Positions 1 through 12,745 of a stretch of DNA of 64,000 bases are shown piece by piece (positions within the stretch are counted from its first letter, which is position 1; the number at the start of each line of letters is the position of its first letter). A program made the position numbers and the translations under genes. Origin of the DNA: Eumeta japonica (taxonomy: Eukaryota; Arthropoda; Insecta; Lepidoptera; Psychidae); the NCBI GenBank assembly GCA_005406025.1, contig BGZK01000012.1, positions 682,001 to 746,000 of the forward strand, written 5' to 3'. The notes beneath the pieces were generated by a model that was not told where the DNA came from, did no database searches, and saw only the letters and a list, made by a program, of their open reading frames with translations.

Positions 1-1129
1 ACGTCGAACGAAACGAATATATAATATGAAAATAGCAATAGCCATAACAAGGCAAACCAGTGTTAGCGGACCAATCAGTTTCAAATTTTAACCGCATAGC
101 CGTCCGTCCGAACCGGGAAATGAAGTAATCGATCCAAGGTTTTTAAACCTTGTCGATATTTCGACTGTCCACAGCTTCTAAAAGAAGCCAAATATTAACA
201 CTGTAGTCTTCAATGTTGAAGATCATGACACGCTATACATTTGAATTACTTAATAAAAATGCTGTATGTATAAAGACAGTAATGGTTAACATTTATTTAA
301 TACAAGAAATATTGTAAATATTTGAAATCAATCATATTAATAAATTATTGAGTTGTAAAAGATTTTTTTAGGAATTTTTAAAGGAATGTCCATAGAAGGG
401 TATAAAAGTTATCACATGTTAACACTTACACCATTATGAAGTTATTCATTATCTATAAGACATTTACAGTAAACAGCAAATAAACTACACTGAGAGATGT
501 GAAAATTATTATAGCCTAACGTCGACAGGTCACGAAGTATGCGAATGACATTTTTTTTTTTAATGAGAAGCAATTTTAATTGTCTGTGGAGCGATAAAAA
601 TATAGCACAGCAAAAATAACAGCCTGTATGTTATCCCGTGCTAGGACATGACATGACATTTCTTCTTTCATGGTCGAAGCAAGCAATAATCGATGTTCCA
701 GTATAAACATAACCAAGTGAAAAAGACCATAGTTCAGGCTTGCTCACGCCCGCCTTCTGCATCGTTGAGGGGTGTGATGAAGAAGTAATATGTATTTTTA
801 AAATTATGAATTCTATTGATATCGTTAATGTAATAACGAGAGATTATCAAACAATTATCAAATAATTGAATAGCAAAAGCAACGATGAGGTACCATATTA
901 ACCAAGAGAGCTTAATTAACAATTGATTATGATCCATTTATAAATTTATTATGAATTTTTACGTCACAGTTTTTTTCTATATTTCGCACGGACAAATAAA
1001 CCCGATGAATGCACATCTAAAACCGAAACTTGCCACTATTTTTTTCAAAACGCTATGGATAAATGTAATAAGCTAAACGCATCCAGTCGTTTCTAAACGT
1101 GCAAATCGAAGTTAACTAATATTACGCGT

Positions 1130-1530
1130 TCACACGACGTAACGCGGAGCGCGAAAACTGTGACTCCTGCAAGGTCGACGACTAGCATCAAATAAAGAAT
1201 ATATCGATAGGAACAACACGACGCTCGATCTACATTGTATAATCTTGGTCGCAACCTCGAACGTGTAGCGATACGCGAATAATTAGTTGTAGGCAACAAA
1301 CTTATAAATGTATCCGCAAAAGGCCGATGCGAAACGAGTACACGTTTAGAACAAAGAAGTCGCCCATCTGTATGCGGAATTATTTTAATGGCGGACGGGC
1401 GGCGCATTCGCGTCGAAACGGCGCGCGCCGCCTCATCAAATATTAATGCGGCCGGCCGTACGCGAAGGGTTAAGTATGTCATAGGTTAAGCGATGCGATG
1501 TTTCGCAGCAGTAGTTTGCGCCGGTTTGTT
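1130..1530. promoter_or_regulatory. CpG-rich block, possible promoter or first-exon region
   Basis: A CpG-dense stretch (for example gcggacgggcggcgcattcg near 1391, and gcgcgcgccg at 1421) stands out from AT-rich flanks. In insects such blocks often mark 5' ends of genes. Which gene, or strand, is unclear; it might belong to the ZIP gene or to a neighbour outside the window. Confidence 0.25.
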
Positions 1531-1800
1531 TTTTTTTTTTAATTTGAATCCATAGAGTGGTTACGATGAAGGACTTAATACTCAGATCGCCTATAAACGG
1601 GAGACTCGAGTTCGGACCCGCATGCTTGCACCGTTGAATGTTACTTCTGATTCTTGTGCGAGAGGGAAATGTCGATCATCACTCGTTCTAGACATTGGTG
1701 TGGAAACAAATGCCTAATACTTTTTTCTTATTAGAAGAACACCCGATCTTGCAGTGGCGTATCGTTTGCCTTGCACAAATACATATTATATTACTGCAAA

Positions 1801-1946
1801 CGTGGACGGATCCAGTCTGCGAGTGAAGGGGGGTCACGCATACGACGTTCAGTCGGGGCTGGCCGTATTCAATTACAATAGTAAGACAAATCCCCAGGCC
1901 ATGGGGCTCATGAACCTCATGACCCTCACCCCTCGATCCGCCCTTG
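1801..1946 (-). mobile_element. decayed hAT-type MITE, same family as 62781-62931
   Basis: The right end TCCGCCCTTG and left end CGTGGACGGATCCAG form imperfect inverted termini. Flanks actgcaaa and actacaag are a degenerate 8-bp target duplication (6/8). The interior ATTACAATAGTAAGACAAAT is the reverse complement of the 62.8-kb copy. Confidence 0.6.
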
Positions 1947-4900
1947 ACTACAAGTACGCAAACAAGGCTCGACCCTAGTATCTGTATCGTGTGCGTCATC
2001 ACATATTCTGTGCCGTGTTACGCTCAAATGTGAAATTTTGCCTACCTTGTATGTCTACTTTGTAATAACTAACTAGGTCGTAACATGAACGCGGGACGGG
2101 CTATGGAATTATTTGAATATGTTGTAATTTTTTAAGGCATACTAATTCCATTATTATTTCTTCAGCCATTCTTTAGGTATTTCAACGCGCAACAGATAAA
2201 CTAGTAGTGATTATTGACTCAGACACGTTCACGTGTTACATGTACGTGTTTATAAATGTGGATCTCTCGGGCATACACTTATCTCGCCTGAAGAAATCGA
2301 TTATCAGAATAATTATGTAATGTCGTTACATTCATATTCAGCTATGCAGTTTTCTATGTGGACTATCTCGTTATGTGGTATCCATGTCAGTATATTATAT
2401 GCCATCATTTCATGTAATGCAACAATAGACATATGTTATTTTAATATTGTCTTGTACTTCATGTTCATTATACATCAGAAAACTAAGAGAATTATAGAAA
2501 ACAAATAACGAGAATGTAATTGACACTGACAAGTGTTAAACAATTATTACAATCTATTTCACTATGTACTTATAAGACAATAGTATTATGACAGAACTTC
2601 TACATTTTTATGTTCCAAACGTTCAAAGAAAAGATCATCCAATTGCAACGGTTCGGTTTTTGATTGATACAAACAATTTATTAAAACACACGGGTTAAAA
2701 TCCCAAAAGACATTGGTAATTGGAACGAAGTAACTTAGTAACTCAGCAGTTTTTATGCAATTACAAAATAGTCGAAACTATCTGTACGACCTGGGCGAAG
2801 CTAGATAAAAGGGTTATAACATCTTTAGCATTAGAACTCTACATTAGAACAATGTGTGTGCCCAAAAAATAATGCCTTATTTATTTTTTAACAAGCTAAA
2901 TTTATTTAAACAATCAAATAATGGCATGGAAGGCGCATGAAAATCCCTGAGTTATCGTACATTTGAGCAGAGAATCAATAAGGCACTGATCGTTAAGGCT
3001 TCCATAATTTTATTCGCCGTGGTGACTTCACAAACGACACCGCTCTCGTTGTCTATGTGTCGTCTCGTAACTGCTTATTATTTACGTATTGAACCGCTTA
3101 CCTATTATTGAATTAGCTTGTCCGAGATATAACATTTTTTTTTTGCATTCACGTATTTACACTTTTCGAATCTTAAATATTTATTTCGCAGCTTATATCT
3201 CTCTAGAAGTGTTGAAAAATTTAGCATATGTTAGCGACATTCACAGAAATTGGAATGAGGTAAATAGAATGTTTTATTCGTTTCATGTCGTTATGCATTT
3301 TATCACTTCAAATTTCTCCACATTCGTTAATCACATTAAAATTCGTCTACGAATTTTCACTTTAAAAATAAATTTCGTAAAACTTATCTATACGAATTCA
3401 CGAAATTCTTGTAATCGAGGTTGGGGAAAATATGTCTTTCTCTATATTTAATATCTTCCACGAAGCTTCAATATTTTAACAGTGTTTTCCTTCCACATTA
3501 TAATTTATGTGTGCGTGTTCATTACGAATTTGAGACATAACCACCGATCCGGTTCTCTTCTCTAGCAATGGCAACCAGAAAAATAACCGCATGATGGTCA
3601 CGAACCGGTAGTGACGTAACGCGACGCGCTACAAGCAAAACCGGATACAGAACAAGTGTAGCGTGACCGAGCTACGGTGACGCAGCGTTACATATGCCCC
3701 GCGAATCAAAATCAGTTCCGATTGAGTAATGCCTGATGAACTACTTACCATGGCTCTTGAGAGCGCTCTCACTTTGCAGATACCTAGCTATTGATAAAAC
3801 CGTAAAATTCTCAACGGCTCGTTTGATAATTTTAAGTCAAAATCTTACCACATCTTCGGTACGCATTCTAAAAGAAATACTTATTAGTGCTTAATTGATT
3901 TTAAATTTCCTTTTGTACGTTATACATTCTTTGTCGTAATTAAAAAACACATTAATTGTTTTAAGAAATCCCAAGGTACACCCAAATTCTTAAACGTCAC
4001 CATGTGTTGTATGTGGGGTACATATTTTGTATTCGATTTTTGTGGCTTAGAAAATAGAAAACAGAAGTGGCTAACTACCTCGTAATGACACTACGAAGGG
4101 TAATAATTCAAGGAAGACAAAATACACAATTATACAAAACTGGTCGTTTTACATGGAAGAATTAAAATTTTAATAATTATCCAAAACGTGACGTGAAAAA
4201 TATACTCACTCACTCACTTACGTTTTACGAATACGTAGACTTAAGTTTTTGATGTGACTCGCTGTAAAAAATGTAATTTTTCTAAGTTACCCCTGAGGAC
4301 ATCCCAATTATCTTTATTTGTTATATCCCAATTTCACAAACATACATACGAATATAAGGAATATTGTTAACTATGTTTTACAAGCGCTATATGAGAATTA
4401 AATTTAGTATTTTATTGTTGATATATTTATTTTTGCAATATTGAACCATTTTGTTCAGAAATAAAAAAAAATATAATAGTTTAAGGCAATACATGCCAGA
4501 CATAGATACAATGCATTGTCAACTTTCTTTTTTTTTTTGAAAGTTTCATACCTCAAAAAAAACCGGAAATCATATACGATCATTTTATTTTCCGTCTGTC
4601 TCTATATTTGTCAGTCAAGGTCTTTTCACCACGAACGGATATATTAAGTAAGAAATACTCTCGCTTAGAGGTAAAAAACTTGAGTCAGCGCCATTCAATT
4701 GCTACCGACACTTTGTCACATATTTTGGTATAGTTTCCAAAATATTTTATAAGTTATTTCCCAAAAGTGACCTTTATATTCAAAATTCGTTTATTTATGT
4801 TTCACACGTGTTTGGGGACAAAATGCGTACAGGAATGTGTACCAGCTTTTCGAATTAATCGGTCCAATAGATTGGGAACAAATTGGCTGCATCAGATGGA

Positions 4901-6084
4901 CAGATAGACGAACGAACCTATAAGGGTTTCGTTTTTTTTTTTTACTTCAAACGTAAAAGACCCTAAAAAGGAAAGTGACAGGCAAATAAACATTGTAACG
5001 ATTGATAAGAAATAATTTTAATAAGGAATATCAAAAATAACTTAATTTTTGTGCTTTCAAACACAAATTATTGTCTGATTTTACTGTACCTTATATTATT
5101 ATTCACAGCCATCTTAAAAATTCTATACCTACCTCAGGAGAGTCGTCTCTTAGGGACACGAAATCGCAATTATTGTCCGACAACCCAGCCGTGGGCGACG
5201 TTTGCGTCTTTTATAAGGAAACTAGTCACGAACAGCAATTTAAGTTTAAGGAAAAATTTCTCCGAAAACTTTACATTTGATTTATGGACTGGAAACTGCA
5301 CTTTGACATCAATATTTATACATATATTGTTATATATATCATGATATGATCCATCTGTTAAGTGAATTATATTACATTTATGCGTATTTTTATGATGTTA
5401 AAAATTATTGCTATTTATAATAATATTTGACAGAATAACTCTACGTATTCACAATATCGTAGAGAAAATCTATATTAGAATAAATCATTAATTTATTTCA
5501 AAATATATATCTTTTGTTTGTATAATTCTTCGATGCGAAAAATCTTAATATATGTTATACTTTTGTCTTTTATAACATTTGTATGGCTATCTGTCCGTCG
5601 ATCGTGCCTCTCCTAATGTCCCGGACACGGTTACTTCCGAAGTAATTTCAACATTAACCACGCACGAATAAATGACATTTTTAAAAATTTGGGAAAACCG
5701 CTCTCTATTCGCACGAGATGGCGCTGATGACTGCGAAGAGTATTTATTAGTCTGGCAATATCGTTCTTCGGAGCAAAAAGTAGACGCGGGCGGATGCGGC
5801 GCGATTGTGCGCCGCGATAAGAGTTAAGTTGCGCCGCGGATTCGTCTCGCGTAATATACCGGGCGAACACAGAATTGCTGATGTCCGTGTTTTTCGATTT
5901 TGCACGCTTTTACGGTCTAAAAATGCGATCTCGAAAGAAGAATATTTTTGTTGTAATGCTTTAAAGGTATTGGAATAAATAATGCGTATCCAATCGAAGA
6001 TTAGAGTCTACTGTCTGTGCGCCCACGACTCCACTCGCACGGATATAAAATAAACGTTTATTTGTATACTAATTAGTATTCGAC

Positions 6085-6245
6085 CCATCCTGAGTTCGTC
6101 TCCAGTTTCGATTCTAAATTTTGTTCCATTTTCAATTTCGATTCCAGTCAGTCCCACTTTCGTATCAGATTTTATCGTATTCCGGTTCGGTTCTGGATTC
6201 TAACACCGGTCCCGCTTTAGAATCAGATCTTGATCCCGATCTGTA
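6085..6245. repeat. degenerate GATTCC/GATCCC hexamer-like tract
   Basis: The words tcgattct, tcgattccag, ttccggttcggttctggattc and cttgatcccgatctg recur at roughly 6-nt spacing on one pyrimidine-rich strand. Similar tracts occur at several other loci. Confidence 0.5.
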
Positions 6246-7799
6246 ATCTTTTTAGGTTGTAGTTTTATATTAATAAAATATGAAATAATAATAGCCTATA
6301 TTCGTACCTCTTCACTACCTAAGCTATCTTCTCGATCTTAATAAATATTCAAATTATAGTATATGAAAGCTTGATTTCTTGCGGTAAAAAATTGCCTAAG
6401 ACTTGTTAGAAGGCAAGCTGTCTTCCCGCCTCATACTCCTGCCGTATTTCATTAAAATTAGTTTAAAAGGTTAAATGAAAAAAGGTAATAAATATGCAAA
6501 CATTTATATACTTTTGCATTAACAATATCATTATGCGTGAAAGACAGCAATCTCTTGGTCAAATTTCCAAATTCACTTAAACAACTGTAAAAACTACGTG
6601 CTTTAACCAATTGTAGTTAGGTTCTTCACGGTGTGATATTTAAAAAGTTGACACACGTTCCGAATAGCGAGATATAATTTTAAATGTCCGATAAATATAA
6701 TCTTCATTAACATATATATCTTATATTAATTACGACCACGTTTCAATACTACAAAGTAATATTCCTTCTCTTGCATATCAAAGCGAATGAAATGCTGCAA
6801 TCGAATTAAAATACGGAACACCGTTTGCTTGTAAATAAACCATTCTAACACGTAAACCAAACAGAGCTCGCACGCAGTACTCGTGCCGGCGCTCGGCCGT
6901 CGAATGCATGTTTTATATCAAGTAAAGTCTTGAATTTGCTAAAAGCATGTTACGTTCTTAGTTTCGACTTGTGTATTTCCGTTTGCACAGGTGTTCGTCA
7001 TGCTTTGCCTGACCGATTCACAAATGATATCCGAAACGTCTTTTGTTTGCGGTGGTTACATGTGTAAATGATGAAAAGCAATCGATTTTATTAATACGAG
7101 CTGTTTATTCAATTTTCGTAATGTCAACGTATTAGCTACCATGTGTCGTCAATTTTTTTTATTAGTGTTAGTCTGATATATTTCATGTGAATGTACTTAT
7201 TATAGTTAAAATGTTTCTAAACCTCTGACTCTAAATTGTGAACGTTTGTTAGAACTATGTAACTAATATACTCAAAAAAAAATGACAATATTCTAAAACC
7301 GCTTTGAATTTAAAATTCCATGTATCGAATATATGGCGCGTCTCGTAGTCCATATTACGAGATTTTATAAGTAATGAAAATGGTTAAGTTATAATTCACA
7401 TTGTATATTATTTGTTATTAAATGCCATTTACACGCCATTTTGTACTGGAAAACAAAAACGTCATCAAATGAAAAACTCTCGATTTAAATTATCGTAAAA
7501 AGTCGTTTCATTTTTAAGGGTTCCGTACGCCCGATGAATAAACGGAACCCTTATAGGATCGCTCTCGTGTATTCCCGTCTATCACGGTCTATTTTTTCCA
7601 AATTCACGAAGAACGAAAGTAGGTGCGATTTGGTACATGGTAAAGTAAAAACGAAAACTATTGTTTGTTCCGGTCTCCATCTGCGTTTTTGTACTATTGG
7701 CACTAACTACTGAACGGATTCCATAAATTCTTTCACTTATAGAAGGCTACATTAACCTCGAATAAATTACGCTAATAACATTTTCGCATAGCTACATCG

Positions 7800-8750
7800 A
7801 ATTAGCAGCCGTGATTGGTAGTAGGATCTGAATTAAAAACAACACAAGAAACAGAAACGACATCGCGTGCGAGATCAAAATCGACTGTGAAATACGTATC
7901 ACGACTCTGGTCGCTCTAATATTTCCCGAGATCGTGTTAATGAGTGTCGAAACTTGTAACTGAAATCGAAAAAGCCTTAGAGCGAGTCTCGTAATGGGTG
8001 AAGTCAACCCTCTCGAATTCAACCACCGAAAGACACAACGTTCCGTCTTCGCCGTTAAAAAATCGCCCTTCGTCCCTTCTTCTCTCTTTGGAAGCACTCC
8101 CCTTAATCCCAAGCCGAGAATAATCGGTGTCGACATATAAGGACAGTATTTAGTTTTGCAACTATGTAGAGAGTGAAGCTAATAAAGTTAAAAACTAGCA
8201 TCTAAAAAGTTCGGGATGATCAACAGAGTGCGACAGTACTTTAAGCCGGATTACCGTCTGTTGTTTTATAAGCCACAGGCGCAACCTCATGTAGAGTCCT
8301 ATTGTCACCTCCGTACTGGGACACCTCGATATCGACTTCTGTCTTTAGACCGCATCCAACGTAAGCATCTCGAATCTTTGGTATCCGGCCAACTCGACTC
8401 GCTTTTGCGAAGTGACGTAGCATCTCTGCGCATGACCTGTCGGCTGTACTACGGGTTCTTAAGAACTATTCAAATTTGTCTCTGCCTTCGTCGCCGTTCC
8501 GCTCGTCTGAAGTACCATCAGCACCATTTTGACGGCTGGCGTTCTACCATCGTACGTTTCATGCACAATTTCCTGCCAGGTATGATGGGTCTTTGGCATT
8601 AATTATAATCGGCGGTATTAACAGAATATGATAATGGAGTCTTCAAGAAAAGAGGGTAACGGCAACGCTTTTTCTGCGATTACAGGTGCCCATGGGCGGC
8701 AGTGATCATCATCTCACGTAGCCCGTATGCTCGTTTGTCCCTTAAACTTC
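7800..8750 (+). pseudogene. degraded non-LTR retrotransposon (Jockey/CR1-like LINE), 3' end of ORF2
   Basis: Broken frames read as the C-terminal part of an insect LINE polyprotein: MGEVNPLEFNHRKTQRSVFA, SKKFGMINRVRQYF, then LRSDVASLRM and HHFDGWRSTIVRFMHNFLP. After the frame, tgggcggcagtgatcatcat and cccgtatgctcgtttgtcc resemble the common lepidopteran LINE 3' tail. Stops and frameshifts are numerous, so it is a relic. Confidence 0.75.
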
Positions 8751-9301
8751 CCAAGAAAAAAATCAAAAACCTGATGGCAAGTTCCGAGATTGGAATCAAG
8801 AGTGGAACTATGATTGGGATGCATCGCAAAATTGATCGATATAATACACAATAAAATTAATTCTCCTCATATTTGAGTTCTCTGTATTTATATAATATTT
8901 ACTCTGTTCGCCTTTACAAAAAAATATAATACACATTAGAATTAGTTATTTTAATAGTATGTAAATACAGGAACGTAATGCACTGTAAAAGTAATAGAAG
9001 GTCATTTCCGAACTAGTTTGAAGGTTAACTTGTTTGCTTATATGTCGCTTGCTGAAGTTACTACAGAGCTTAAATATTTTTATCCGGCTGCAGCAGACCA
9101 AAGGTTACGACTTTAACAAGCTATCTGTGAGATGCTTATTTAATTTTATTTGCTAAACTTTTATAAAAGGAAAACGTGCTAATGCATGCCTGTAAAATAG
9201 AGAATAACAACGTACTTTTGTTACATTTTAAATATCTATAATATTTAAATATTCATATATATTTGATAATCGTGTACTTAATCCGGTTGCCAATTCCAGA
9301 T

Positions 9302-9329
9302 CAAGCTGAAATACATATATTTCAGCTTG
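9302..9329. repeat. hairpin, perfect 12-bp arms, 4-nt spacer
   Basis: caagctgaaata and tatttcagcttg flank cata. Confidence 0.9.
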
Positions 9330-10074
9330 TAAAGTTGGATTTTAAATCGTGCAACTGTAAGTACCCATTCCCTTTCGTACAATACCTTTTCGTGATACGT
9401 ACGTATGCAAACATACAATTTTTTTCTCAAATAATTTCACTTTGCCAACAGGTGCTAGTTATCATTTTATTAGATATGAAATAAAATTGTAAATATAGTG
9501 AATGATCACGTCAATGTTAAAAAAAAAATGTTTTTTTTAGTTTGACTCTTAATACATTCGTAATCATTTATCACCCGACATCTTAAGAAAAAGGAAGTTA
9601 ATACCTGACACTACATAAACATGTAAAGATTTGTGTGTGTATGTGTGTAAATTTGTATCTTTTAGGACTAAAAGCGTTCCTTTATTTCAATGATTTTAGC
9701 ATTATTTATCTCTTGAATGTCATTACAGGTATGGCAACACTAAAAAAAAATGTGTAGAGCTAATGAGGCTTCAAAGTGGCCAGCTAGCTAGTATATATTA
9801 CCGATCTCTAATTTTTAAATGTATATGCTTTTCCGATGGTATTGACGTCAACACATGCGTACTAATCACAGGAATGCCATTGGAATTACCGCAAACACCT
9901 AATTACGATAAAGAAGAATAAATTTACATTATTTACTGAAGCATCGTTTAACAGATTTTATTTGAAGAGGTTTAGGATTTGGAATCCTTTTAATTTTTAA
10001 ACAACCATATAAAGTTACAAAGTTTCATTGATTTTGCCTCCCATCTTAAACTCTCAAATTGTATATTTTTTAAA

Positions 10075-10115
10075 CGGTGGGAAAAACCTCCGATCATCGG
10101 AGGTTTTTCCCACCG
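10075..10115. repeat. perfect palindrome, 20-bp arms, 1-nt spacer
   Basis: cggtgggaaaaacctccgat, one base, then its exact reverse complement. It lies directly beside a second perfect palindrome at 10123-10161. Confidence 0.95.
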
Positions 10116-10122
10116 TACATAG

Positions 10123-10161
10123 TCTCAACGTACATAGTCTTCAAGACTATGTACGTTGAGA
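10123..10161. repeat. perfect palindrome, 19-bp arms, 1-nt spacer
   Basis: tctcaacgtacatagtctt, c, then the exact reverse complement. The word tacatagtct also occurs just left (10116-10125), hinting at several linked rearrangements. Confidence 0.95.
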
Positions 10162-11260
10162 GATTACTGTTCGCGTGCTTTTGAAATGCAGTGTACAAAG
10201 TCACGTATGTCGCTACTCCATACTTTACATTGAACGCGAGGCATAACTTTGTGAATGCGAAGCAATCGCGGAGCAGTGTAGCCATTACTTTGATGTCGGA
10301 TTGCACCATGTAGAGAAGGATAATATGCATGTCAGTTTACGTTTGTACGCATGCAAAGGTGGTTTTTTCTCGTAGCGCTCTAAAGCTTAAACTCGTTTTG
10401 ATGGTTGTTGGACCGGTACAGTCAACGACTAAAATTCCAAATGGCCGCCACTGGATGTCGTATTGGTGCCGTGAGAAAACTGAGTAACTGAAATGTATCG
10501 AGTGAAATATAAAAGCCATTTAATTTGCGCTCTGACGCTGCAAGACCACATCGTCAGGCAAACCGCAAGCCGGGGGAACCGCAAAGGCATGCGATGAGGT
10601 CGAAGTGAGAAGAACTGCCAAATATCCTGTATTAGAAGAAGACCGTTTTCGGAAAGAGATTTTCGGAATTGCCATAAACAAACAAAGGACGAATCGGAGA
10701 GTACAAACTCAATGTATGCTTACGTAGCAATACGATGGCAACTAGACGCCGGCGTGTTCCCATATCGTAAAACATAGTTCAGCTATTCAATAATCCAAAT
10801 ACACATTATTCAGTAAGATTTTTCATAAAATGTAATATGAAGAAACCAAAAATATTTATTTAAAAAGTTTCGTTTGATATGAATCGTGTTACGTATGCTG
10901 GCTTTTTGTTTCAATGTAAAGATTATTATTTTTCATCCAGCCGTTTAATAAGAACAACACATACTTACATTATTCTCATTGTTTATAAATGTAGAGTAAA
11001 TATAAAAAATTATTACAAAATTAAATTGCCTTTTTACACAACTGCCTTTTTAATGATCCATTTATCTTATGAATTGTATAATTGCTTCTTTAATCTTTGA
11101 TTGGGCTTGATTCGAACGAGCCTTAGGGTTACGATTTAATTTCCAAGTCACATAAATTCATTTCATATTCAATTCAGTTCTCTTAAACAGGTTCTGAGTA
11201 ATACGTTACAATTTCAGCCAAAATCTACTTCGGGTCTCTGACGACCCTCTGACTCGTGGC

Positions 11261-11312
11261 GCTGAAAAGGTGACCTTCGAAATATATTATTTTGGAAGGT
11301 CACCTTTTCAGC
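11261..11312. repeat. hairpin, perfect 18-bp arms, 16-nt spacer
   Basis: gctgaaaaggtgaccttc at 11261-11278 and its exact reverse complement at 11295-11312. Confidence 0.95.
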
Positions 11313-12695
11313 ATTCGAAACAAGCAAATGCATATTCATGCAGAGATATCTTTCATGGGTGACGACGCTCGAGCTTCTATGCGCAAACCGATTTTGCTGC
11401 GGTCTTAAGAGCGCCAATTTTAAAATTTGCTCGCTCAACAAACAACATTTTAATGACAATCGATACAAAACGGCCGTTTTCATAATTCGCTTGGTCGCCG
11501 TGAAATCGCGACTGTCAAAATAAGCTATTCAAGACTCGTCGCTCTCGACAAGCGAGAAAATCGCTGTCACGAAGCGATTTTTTCCGTAACGCACGCATTC
11601 ATTGTAAATATAGTAGTTATATTATATTAATTTACATGAGTAAATCTTAAGTAAACGTAACCAATAGGGCGTGTAAACGATATTATTAAAGGCAAAGTAC
11701 GTTGTACTTAATGTTTGAAAAAAGCCTATGGTATATTTTTTTGAGATTTTCCATTTATGAACATTGTTTCATTCTCTAAAGAGCTAATAATTTCTATAGT
11801 TTAGATTTAATTTATCAATGTTTATTGAATTTATTAAATAAGTTTCCCTAAAAACGATCCAACTGTTGGTAAAAACCTTTTCATTACCAGAGACATATGT
11901 TATTTCACAAAATTAATGAAATGCTTCTTAAATGTCTATCGTTTAGAAATAAATTCATTATTATTTGATCTAATATATAAATAAAAAAAAAAGAATTAAC
12001 TGTTATGTTATTTTGAAATAATAAATCTAAATCAGCGTATATTCATATAAACATAATTTTTGACAGTGTCGCGTCAAGTGACAAACTTCGCATGTTTTTG
12101 TGAAATCTGTCTAGATATGCAAAAACATTCGCGACTCAGCCCGAGCGGACGTAAGATTTCTGGTTTCATCGCGTTTTCATTGAATTCGCTGTCGGTCAAT
12201 CCTTTTTTGTGTTAATGCAGTGATTCATGCAGTGAGCTTTTTCTAGACCACTTTCTACACGACAGTGAATGCGGACCATAACGCGCCTAGTCTAATCCAT
12301 CCATCTCAGACAAATTTGGAACTTTGCCCAAGACTAGCAAACTTTTTGGAATAATCGTATTTTGATTGAGAACAATTAATACACTGTATCCACATTAAAA
12401 AGTGTTCTTAGGAGGCGAAGAAATGTACAATTCTATTAATATTATAAATGTAAAATAAATAAATTGAGTCGTATTAATGCAAAAATAATACAACTTTCAA
12501 TTCATTCAAAGAAATAGAAACACAAAAACAGTTTTTGTTTTTTGTTTATTAATTATTGTTTTCACAGGTCCTACTTTTATGCTTTTAGCTATAATCTTCA
12601 GCTGTAATGCTTGCTAAGAGGTTAGAACGCCACACGCAATTCTTAAAAATATTGTTCAGAGAATGTATAATTAATTTAAACTTCCACTTACTACT

Positions 12696-12698
<3 letters not shown>

Positions 12699-12743
<45 letters not shown>
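12699..12743. repeat. (AT)n microsatellite
   Basis: About 22 uninterrupted AT units. Confidence 0.97.

Positions 12744-12745
<2 letters not shown>

Larger units (their letters stand above)
1..7790. other. AT-rich region with no recognised gene
   Basis: It contains a CpG-rich block (1130-1530), a decayed hAT MITE (1801-1946), short CpG-rich patches near 3600-3700 and 5760-5870, fragments with the 'gtccgtctgtct' word of the gggttccg repeat (4552-4625, 7518-7720), and a GATTCC patch (6085-6245). Open frames here lack homology or splice support. Upstream ZIP exons were looked for and not found. Confidence 0.5.

Noticed and set aside
1093..1482. 129-codon minus-strand open frame in the CpG-rich block
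   Set aside because: No family resemblance, no splice sites, and CpG-rich DNA lowers stop frequency. Treated as a possible regulatory block instead.
5051..5344. Overlapping plus-strand open frames with AVGDVCVFYKETSHEQ
   Set aside because: Two overlapping frames, no recognised homology and no clear exon borders. It may be a TE scrap, but this cannot be shown.
8241..8423. Minus-strand open frame
   Set aside because: Shadow of the plus-strand LINE relic.
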